NCBI GenBank assembly: GCA_031554725.1
Contig: JAVBUZ010000174.1
Location: 1 to 12,281 of the forward strand
DNA length: 12,281 nt
Reading direction: 5' to 3'
Origin: JAVBUZ01 sp031554725
GTDB taxonomy: Bacteria > Bacillota > Clostridia > Lachnospirales > Lachnospiraceae
In this document: piece by piece, positions 7,650-12,281 of the stretch
Layout of the letters: each line of letters starts with the position of its first letter
Numbering within the stretch: the stretch's first letter is position 1
Notes under the pieces: model-generated
What the model was told of the DNA's origin: nothing
Seen by the model: only the letters and a program-made list of their open reading frames with translations
Database searches by the model: none
Translations under genes and position numbers: made by a program

Positions 7650-7670
7650 CCAAATTTGCGGTTGTATAAA
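7650..7670 (+). promoter_or_regulatory. Possible promoter/operator region of the agrA-like gene
   Basis: CCAAATTTGCGGT (7650-7662) is followed by TATAAA at 7665-7670. This arrangement resembles the second copy of the repeat upstream of agrD, where CCAATTTCGGT runs straight into TATATAAA. No good -35 is seen. A transcription start is needed somewhere here because the terminator at 7606-7636 insulates the region; the exact elements are uncertain. Confidence 0.35.
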
Positions 7671-7716
7671 TATGCAGTAAATGATACCATAAAAGGGTGT
7701 AAAAAGGAGGATTCAA

Positions 7717-8436
7717 ATGTACAATTTGGGGATTTGTGACGATGCAAAAGGGACATGCGCTGAGCTTGAAAAAATCATTTTGGATTATGCTCAAAAGAGA
7801 AATCAAAAGATTAATGTAGACGTTTGGTACAGTGGGGAAAGTTTGTGTGAAGATTTAAAGAAAAATGAGCAATATGACTTACTTTTTTTAGATATTGAAT
7901 TAGATAAAATGGACGGAGTGAGGGTTGGAGAGTTTATTAGAAATGAGCTTGAAGATTATAAGCTTATGATAGTGTATATATCCTCCAAAACTAATTATGC
8001 AATGCAGCTATTTCAGAACCAACCCTTTGATTTTTTGATAAAACCTATTGAAGAAGAAAAAATAGAGGCATTATTAGATAGGGCGTTTAGAATACGAAAA
8101 AAAGGGGATTTATGTTTTGACTTTAAGTATGGAGGAAAACTTTTTAAAGTTCCATATGAAAATATTATACATTTTTCTAGCATGGATAAAAAAATACAGT
8201 TGCTTACGCGGCTTAAGACTTTTTACTTTTATGGAAAGCTAAAAGAGTTGCAGATGGTTTTACCTAAAAACTTTATATTTATACATCAGTCTTATATCAT
8301 AAACCAAGACTATATATGCGAGTGTACATATGAAACAGTAAAGATGATGAATGGAGAATTACTGACAATAAGTAAGCGATATAGAAGTGAGGTTAGAAAA
8401 AGCATAAAAGAATATCAAAGGGGGCGTCGAGAGTAA
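7717..8436 (+). CDS. agrA: AgrA-like LytTR response regulator
   Basis: This 239-residue cytoplasmic transcription regulator has two domains. The receiver (about 1-125) has the acidic pair Asp8/Asp9, phospho-acceptor Asp59 in LFLDIEL and the conserved Lys109-Pro110. The LytTR DNA-binding domain (about 132-234) shows YENIIHFSSMDKKI and the typical FIHQSYIIN segment. It should be phosphorylated by the kinase encoded 1 nt downstream and bind paired direct repeats such as those at 9719-9748. AAGGAGG at 7704-7710 sits 6 nt before the ATG, a strong ribosome site. The gene symbol reflects locus type, not proven orthology with the staphylococcal gene. The unusual feature is position: the regulator comes first, ahead of the signal genes, whereas the staphylococcal order is BDCA. 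Confidence 0.9.
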   Translation: MYNLGICDDAKGTCAELEKIILDYAQKRNQKINVDVWYSGESLCEDLKKNEQYDLLFLDIELDKMDGVRVGEFIRNELEDYKLMIVYISSKTNYAMQLFQNQPFDFLIKPIEEEKIEALLDRAFRIRKKGDLCFDFKYGGKLFKVPYENIIHFSSMDKKIQLLTRLKTFYFYGKLKELQMVLPKNFIFIHQSYIINQDYICECTYETVKMMNGELLTISKRYRSEVRKSIKEYQRGRRE

Positions 8437-8437
8437 A

Positions 8438-9703
8438 ATGTATGATATTCTAATTAGTGTGATTTCAAATTTATTTCGTGTATTGTTAATTAGAAAATTT
8501 ATGAAATTGTTTTTTGTAAAAAAGGCGATAGACTATAGATGGGAGCAAGTGGTCTATTCTTTGTTGTATTTTGCTACACTTACTCTTTTTCTTGTATTTA
8601 ATCTTCCTATTATTAATTTAATGTCAAATTTTATCTGCTTGTTTATAGTAACAAGTATTTATTCAGGAAGCATTAAAAAGAAGGTTTTTGGAGTGTTGGC
8701 CATATATAGCATTAATATGATTTGTGATACCATAGCAGCTTTTTCACTTGCAAGCTATATAATTGGCGGGGAGAATAGCCATATTTTTGAAATATTCTCT
8801 GCACTACTATTATTGGTATGCGTACTTTTTATAGAAAAATTGGTAGATAGGAAAAAACAGTTGGAGTTTTCGGCAAAATATTGGTGGATTCTATTTTTGA
8901 TTCCTTTATGCAGTATTGTAATGCTGTTTTTTATGCTATATAGGAATTTGCAGGATAGATTTTTTATCGTGGTGGAGAGTCTTAGTGTTTTGGTCATTAA
9001 TATAATTGTCTTTTACTTGTATAATAGGCTTTTAGATAGCTATGCCAAGATGATTGAAAAGGAAGATTTGGAAAAAAAGGTAAAGATATATTCAAACCAG
9101 TTAGAAGTAATTATGCATACCCAAGAGAGGGTACGTTCTTTGCAGCACGACATGAAACACCATGCAAAGGAGATATATACTCTTGCAAAGCAAAAGGAAA
9201 ACCTCGAGATAGAGGATTACATACAAAGAATGATGTCATTTATGGACAATCCAGACGAATGTGTGTATTCGGGAAATAAAGAGGTAGATGGAGTTTTAAA
9301 TTATTTACTTGAAACAGCAAATAGAGTCTTGAATGAAGTCAATGTAAAAATAAGTATACCTGAAGATTTAGAAATACCAATGTTTGATTTGAATGTGATT
9401 TTGGGAAACCTCCTAGAAAATGCAATTGAAGCATCAAAGAAATCGGACGAAAAGATAATGAGTGTGTGCATTACCTTGGAAAAGAATATTTTATTTATTA
9501 ATATTTCAAACACCTTTGATGGAAATGTTGAAGTAAAAAAAGGTGTCTTATATTCGACAAAAAAGAAACCCAATGACCATGGAATTGGGCTAAGAAACGT
9601 AAAAAAAATTGTAGATAACTATAATGGTGTTATGGATATTACCTATGAAGATAAATTATTTGAAGTGGATATTATGCTATATATGAATAAGGTTAGGTCT
9701 TAG
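8438..9703 (+). CDS. agrC: AgrC-like sensor histidine kinase
   Basis: This 421-residue membrane kinase has an N-terminal half (about 1-198) with roughly six hydrophobic segments, the expected peptide sensor. A coiled linker (about 200-230) leads to the phosphorylation box RSLQHDMKHH with His237. A GHKL ATPase domain follows with the N-box NLLENAIEA (324-332) and G-box DHGIGLRNVKK (from 380). This is the AgrC/ComD (HPK10) class. It should bind the cyclic peptide made from the downstream agrD-like gene and phosphorylate the upstream regulator. The ATG lies 1 nt after the upstream stop. The nearest purine run (AAAGGGGG, 8417-8424) is about 13 nt away, so translational coupling is likely. The gene is AT-rich like the rest of the locus. 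The next gene starts 128 bp later behind a separate candidate operator. Confidence 0.9.
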   Translation: MYDILISVISNLFRVLLIRKFMKLFFVKKAIDYRWEQVVYSLLYFATLTLFLVFNLPIINLMSNFICLFIVTSIYSGSIKKKVFGVLAIYSINMICDTIAAFSLASYIIGGENSHIFEIFSALLLLVCVLFIEKLVDRKKQLEFSAKYWWILFLIPLCSIVMLFFMLYRNLQDRFFIVVESLSVLVINIIVFYLYNRLLDSYAKMIEKEDLEKKVKIYSNQLEVIMHTQERVRSLQHDMKHHAKEIYTLAKQKENLEIEDYIQRMMSFMDNPDECVYSGNKEVDGVLNYLLETANRVLNEVNVKISIPEDLEIPMFDLNVILGNLLENAIEASKKSDEKIMSVCITLEKNILFINISNTFDGNVEVKKGVLYSTKKKPNDHGIGLRNVKKIVDNYNGVMDITYEDKLFEVDIMLYMNKVRS

Positions 9704-9718
9704 CGATAGATAAATATA

Positions 9719-9748
9719 CCAATTTCGACAAAATTACTCCCAATTTCG
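9719..9748 (+). promoter_or_regulatory. Paired 9-bp direct repeats, candidate AgrA/LytTR binding site upstream of agrD
   Basis: CCAATTTCG occurs at 9719-9727 and again, exactly, at 9740-9748, separated by 12 bp (21-bp period, two helical turns). AgrA and other LytTR regulators bind two 9-bp direct repeats with about this spacing. The sequence resembles the CCAGTT-type boxes of VirR/AgrA only loosely. A TATAAA lies at 9752-9757 and a TAAAAT at 9781-9786; the latter leaves room for a weak -35 and fits an activated promoter. Confidence 0.65.
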
Positions 9749-9780
9749 GTATATAAAGAAGGATAAGTAGGAAAATGATG

Positions 9781-9786
9781 TAAAAT
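9781..9786 (+). promoter_or_regulatory. Candidate -10 element for the agrD-agrB transcript
   Basis: TAAAAT starts 33 bp after the end of the second direct repeat and 46 nt before agrD. The bases 17 bp upstream (GAAGGA) do not resemble a -35, as expected if the LytTR regulator must recruit polymerase. TATAAA at 9752-9757 is a rival -10. Confidence 0.35.
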
Positions 9787-9831
9787 CAATTTGTTACTTA
9801 TTGTTTTTTATAAATGGGAAGGGGGAAAGCA

Positions 9832-9981
9832 ATGAAGAAGAAAGCGTTTCAAAGTATTGCGGGAAAGCTGGTAACTAACATGGCGCGCAAGGTTGCAGTA
9901 GTTGATGCAAATTCAGCGTGTGCTTGGTTAGGATATCAGCAAAAGTTGCCGGAAGGCGTAAAGAAATTGCGTAAGTTTTGA
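9832..9981 (+). CDS. agrD: AgrD-like cyclic (thio)lactone autoinducer peptide precursor
   Basis: This 49-residue peptide has the three-part AgrD layout. A basic amphipathic leader (about 1-24, starting MKKKAFQSIAGKLV) would hold it at the membrane. A short core contains a single cysteine, Cys30, in NSACAWLG. A charged tail, YQQKLPEGVKKLRKF, has the conserved Leu-Pro that guides AgrB cleavage. Alignment with known AgrD proteins, in which the mature peptide ends four residues after Cys, predicts a five-residue ring CAWLG closed between the Cys sulphur and the Gly34 carboxyl. The ring end and the N-terminal trim are inferences; CAWLGY is an alternative. AAGGGGG at 9819-9825, 6 nt before the ATG, is a strong ribosome site. 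The stop overlaps or abuts the agrB start. Its base composition is more GC-rich than its neighbours. Confidence 0.9.
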   Translation: MKKKAFQSIAGKLVTNMARKVAVVDANSACAWLGYQQKLPEGVKKLRKF

Positions 9982-10574
9982 GAAAAATGAGTTATGGCAT
10001 AGTTGATGCATTGCAAAAGGAAGGATGCTTTTTGGATGAGGAAAGAGATGTTATAGCCTATGGAATTAAACAAGGGGAAAGGTTTATTTTAAGTGTTATA
10101 GGTACCTTGATATTGGGATTTGTTTTTGGTATTCCACTAATTGCTGCATTTTTCTTACTTAGTTTTATACCATTAAGAAAATATGCCGGAGGGTATCATG
10201 CGAAAACCTCATTTCGCTGTACGCTTATCTCCATTTTAAGCATTTCATGTTGCTTTCAGCTCATTAATATTATCGCTGGTAAAGTGGCAATTGAATATGT
10301 AATTTGTGGGTTAATTCCTTGCATCGTAATCATCGGTTTACTAGCACCGGTTTCAAATAGTAATAAAAGCTTAGATGCTATGGAAATAAGAGCTTATAAA
10401 AGTATTACAAGAAAGATACTTCTTGTCGAGAGTATATGTTTTTTTATTTCTATGTTATTTAATGCAAATGCTATATGCTATGCAATTATGTCAACAATAA
10501 TTTTAGAAGCAATTTCTTTAGTAGTAGGTTATGTACAAAATAAAAAAATAACACATAGGAGGGACAAAATATGA
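9978..10574 (+). CDS. agrB: AgrB-like membrane cysteine endopeptidase, processes the AgrD peptide
   Basis: This 198-residue membrane protein has about five hydrophobic segments. The AgrB catalytic signature RKYAGGYHAKTSFRC supplies His74 and Cys81, seven residues apart as in the staphylococcal enzyme. It should remove the AgrD C-terminal tail and form the thiolactone ring at the inner face of the membrane. Two starts are possible. TTG at 9978 gives a 4-nt overlap (TTGA) with the agrD stop. ATG at 9987 begins MSYGIVDALQKEG and gives 195 residues. Neither has a good ribosome site, so coupling to agrD translation is likely; I lean towards ATG 9987 because AgrB N-termini are short. The stop overlaps the next start (ATGA at 10571-10574), placing the secreted protein in the same transcript. 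Confidence 0.92.
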   Translation: MRKMSYGIVDALQKEGCFLDEERDVIAYGIKQGERFILSVIGTLILGFVFGIPLIAAFFLLSFIPLRKYAGGYHAKTSFRCTLISILSISCCFQLINIIAGKVAIEYVICGLIPCIVIIGLLAPVSNSNKSLDAMEIRAYKSITRKILLVESICFFISMLFNANAICYAIMSTIILEAISLVVGYVQNKKITHRRDKI

Positions 10575-11056
10575 GATTAAAGAATAATTTAAAAAAGAGA
10601 ATGACGGCATTAGCAATTGCTATTATAATGGTGGGGAACACTGGTACGATGGTTTATGCGCAGAGTAGTAACGACGAAAGTGGGGCTGCCTATGGTTGGG
10701 AAGAAAAAGTAGAAAATAAAGAAACCTTACAAACAAGAGTATTCGCAGTAAGTGCAGAACCCAGTTGGAAGGAAACTGATTATAAAGCAGTTGCTGTAAA
10801 TTATGGTACAATTTATTTGAGGTCATTTGTGATGACACTATTAAATGATACAAAACTATGTAGAGGGGTGACAACACATTCTACTAGTTTTCAAGGTTAT
10901 GTAAGGGCTAGATTTGAAACATTATTTGGAGAAGTTATAGCGGGCTCGGATAGTGATAGAAAAATTTCTTACTATGGGACATTTGCTGAGACTCCAGATA
11001 ATGTAGCATCAGGAGGCTGGAGCGGTGTAGCACATACGTATTGTGGAACGATATAA
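10571..11056 (+). CDS. Secreted protein of unknown function, candidate quorum-regulated effector (bacteriocin-like organisation)
   Basis: This 161-residue protein has a clear Sec signal peptide: basic MRLKNNLKKR, a hydrophobic core at about 11-22, and cleavage probably after MVYA (residue 30). The mature part is about 131 residues. Residues 31-62 are acidic and low in structure and could be a propeptide. The C-terminal region (about 63-161) looks like a compact beta-rich domain, with segments THSTSFQGYVRARFE, SDSDRKISYYGTF and GVAHTYCGTI. The only two cysteines of the mature part, Cys97 and Cys158, could form a disulphide. I do not recognise a firm family; the H-S/T, RAR and terminal aromatic pattern is loosely like lactococcin-972-type bacteriocins. 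AGGAGGG at 10557-10563 and the ATGA overlap with agrB argue for high, coupled expression. Toxin, signal or adhesin roles are all open. Confidence 0.75.
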   Translation: MRLKNNLKKRMTALAIAIIMVGNTGTMVYAQSSNDESGAAYGWEEKVENKETLQTRVFAVSAEPSWKETDYKAVAVNYGTIYLRSFVMTLLNDTKLCRGVTTHSTSFQGYVRARFETLFGEVIAGSDSDRKISYYGTFAETPDNVASGGWSGVAHTYCGTI

Positions 11057-11065
11057 AATATAAAT

Positions 11066-11095
11066 GCGGGTATCTTCTTTTATGAGGATACCCGC
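11066..11095 (+). repeat. GC-rich hairpin between the secreted-protein gene and the permease genes
   Basis: GCGGGTATCTTC (11066-11077) pairs with GAGGATACCCGC (11084-11095), with one G-U pair and a 6-nt loop. No T-tract follows (TTGCAAAAGG instead), so full termination is unlikely. It probably stabilises the 3' end of the upstream message or lowers expression of the downstream genes. Confidence 0.75.
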
Positions 11096-11112
11096 TTGCA
11101 AAAGGAGCATAT

Positions 11113-12084
11113 ATGAAGGGATTACTAAAAAGGTATGGTTGGGACTTAGTTTTACTATGTAATGTTTTCCTTATGTCTTTATTTTTTATGATGATAGTAA
11201 GCAAATATGAAAATATATATCAAACCCAGAATCAATCGTCAGATACTATAAATAATACATCAATACATTTTATAGTTGATACCTATTATGAAATAGACTT
11301 TTCTTTTTTAGAAGAAATAGAAGATACCTTTGCATTACTACAAAGACAATCACAATCGATGCCAATATACAAAGTGATTTGTTCAAATGCGTATTTTGAA
11401 GTAAGCAGCGGAAGAAGTTTTGAAAAAAGTGATTTTAATAAAAGTATAAACAATGTAATTTGCGGTGCAAGAGCAGGAGATATATTGCAGACTGAACCGT
11501 TTGTGTTTCGGGAGAATGAATATACGACAATAGGTACGCTAAGTGATAAAAATGTTTTAGAGTCAAAATATGCAGTATTTTATACAAACGGCGATATTGA
11601 TAGAATATTAGCGAGAACAGAGCTTATATTAGTAGGTATAAAACAAAAAGACATTGAAAAGATTTTCATGGTAATTACAGATAAATTGAGAGATGTAAAA
11701 TATGCTGTTAATCGCATTGATATAAAGACAACAAAAGTTAAAGATGTATATGATACTAATGAAAAAAGTCTTAGTATCGTTATTTTAGTAATCATATTTA
11801 ATTGTACATCTATACTTCTTTTAAACTTCTTCTGGTTAGGACAATTTGATGAGTTTCACTATGTATATAATTTGATAGGAAAAAGAGGTCTTGAAAAAGA
11901 AATATATTTAAGATTCCTTTTAATAATATTACTTGGATATTTTATTGCTCTTTTCTGTCAAAAAATCAAGTCGATTTCAACAAGCATAGCTACATTTATT
12001 TTGATTTCAACTATTATGCTGATTATTCTTTCTTGTGAAATAAGGCTTAAAGAGAGAGGAGAATGGAATGAAAAAGATTATTAG
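11113..12084 (+). CDS. MacB/FtsX-like ABC transporter permease subunit, possibly for the adjacent secreted protein
   Basis: This 323-residue membrane protein has one N-terminal segment (about 10-30), a large outer domain (about 31-217) and three C-terminal segments (about 219-243, 264-282 and 289-310). That topology is characteristic of MacB/FtsX-type permeases. The outer domain carries GRSFEKSDFN (100-109), then NVICGARAGDIL and an YTTIGTLSDKN strand. These correspond to the G-R-x-F-x-x-x-D-F, V-V-I and V-x-G-v elements of the MacB periplasmic-core domain. Such proteins need a separate ATPase, and none is in the window. AGGAG at 11103-11107, 5 nt from the ATG, supports the start. The next permease-like gene overlaps its end by 17 bp. 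Export of, or self-protection against, the upstream secreted protein is the likely role by position only. The gene is markedly AT-rich. Confidence 0.68.
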   Translation: MKGLLKRYGWDLVLLCNVFLMSLFFMMIVSKYENIYQTQNQSSDTINNTSIHFIVDTYYEIDFSFLEEIEDTFALLQRQSQSMPIYKVICSNAYFEVSSGRSFEKSDFNKSINNVICGARAGDILQTEPFVFRENEYTTIGTLSDKNVLESKYAVFYTNGDIDRILARTELILVGIKQKDIEKIFMVITDKLRDVKYAVNRIDIKTTKVKDVYDTNEKSLSIVILVIIFNCTSILLLNFFWLGQFDEFHYVYNLIGKRGLEKEIYLRFLLIILLGYFIALFCQKIKSISTSIATFILISTIMLIILSCEIRLKERGEWNEKDY

Positions 12085-12281
12085 AGAAATGCTTTTTGAT
12101 ATTAAAAAGAACTATTTTATTTTTTTTGTTTTTATAATTCAGCTAATGGTTTGTTTCTGTGTATGCATTTTCTCTGTACAACTAGAAAGCGAAATCAAAT
12201 TAGAAAGAGCAGAAATAGTTATATCATCAAATGAAAAAAAACTTTATGATATAACAGACAATTTAGTGGGGGATTATGAAA
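12068..12281 (+). CDS. Membrane protein, probable second FtsX-like permease subunit, 5' part only
   Basis: An ATG at 12068, behind GAGAGGAG about 6 nt upstream, opens a frame running off the right edge; 71 codons are visible. The product starts MKKIIREMLFDIKKNYF, followed by one hydrophobic segment (about 17-37) with three cysteines. An extracytoplasmic stretch with a charged helix and SSNEKKLYDITDNL comes next. A basic amphipathic start, one membrane segment and then a large outer domain is how FtsX/MacB-type permeases begin. The start overlaps the end of the previous gene by 17 bp in another frame, so the two are made together. The family cannot be confirmed from this fragment. Confidence 0.6.
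   Translation, partial: MKKIIREMLFDIKKNYFIFFVFIIQLMVCFCVCIFSVQLESEIKLERAEIVISSNEKKLYDITDNLVGDYE

Noticed and set aside
9749..9757. TATATAAA just after the second direct repeat as the sole agrD -10 element
   Set aside because: A 17-bp-spaced -35 would fall between the repeats with no match; TCGACA at 9725-9730 gives a 19-21 bp spacer. It is kept only as a rival to TAAAAT at 9781.
1..12281. CRISPR arrays, tRNA or rRNA genes, insertion sequences
   Set aside because: No regularly spaced repeats, cloverleaf-forming segments, transposase motifs or terminal inverted repeats were found on either strand.

Overview
The window looks like a low-GC Gram-positive chromosome, most likely an anaerobic Clostridia of the Lachnospiraceae type. 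The grounds are strong GGAGG-type ribosome sites, AT-rich intergenic DNA, a SecA with a C-terminal zinc-binding tail followed by a frameshift-controlled prfB, a cytoplasmic-type pectinesterase, an HD-GYP protein and a clostridial-style AgrD peptide. The species cannot be fixed from sequence alone.

Layout. (1) 1-1259, plus strand: the tail of a probable PHP-family (histidinol-phosphatase-like) protein, overlapping by 4 nt a membrane permease of the ArsB/NhaD/SLC13 ion-transporter superfamily. A long hairpin at 1276-1343 closes this unit and also the convergent one. (2) 1359-3550, minus strand: a pectin methylesterase without a signal peptide, preceded by an HD-GYP c-di-GMP phosphodiesterase-type protein that has a consensus sigma-A promoter at 3622-3650. 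(3) 3700-7636, plus strand: a core housekeeping unit, secA then prfB. It has its own sigma-A promoter and a structured leader, the prfB programmed +1 frameshift is intact, and a U-tract terminator ends it. (4) 7717-12281, plus strand, visibly more AT-rich: a peptide quorum-sensing locus in the order agrA-agrC-agrD-agrB, then a secreted 161-residue protein of unknown function coupled to agrB, then two membrane proteins resembling MacB/FtsX-type ABC permease subunits, the second cut by the window edge.

How part 4 may work (inference). The 49-residue AgrD-like peptide at 9832-9981 would be trimmed and cyclised by the AgrB-like cysteine protease, sensed outside the cell by the AgrC-like kinase, and relayed to the LytTR regulator. 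A pair of identical 9-bp direct repeats with a 21-bp period (9719-9727 and 9740-9748) lies upstream of agrD. This is the geometry used by AgrA/LytTR regulators, so these repeats are the best candidate for the autoinduction operator. The transcript would then make the secreted protein in step with the signal, and possibly the permeases that export it or protect the producer. This cassette is the most interesting part of the window: a quorum-sensing circuit wired to an undescribed small secreted effector (bacteriocin-like by organisation) and a dedicated transporter.
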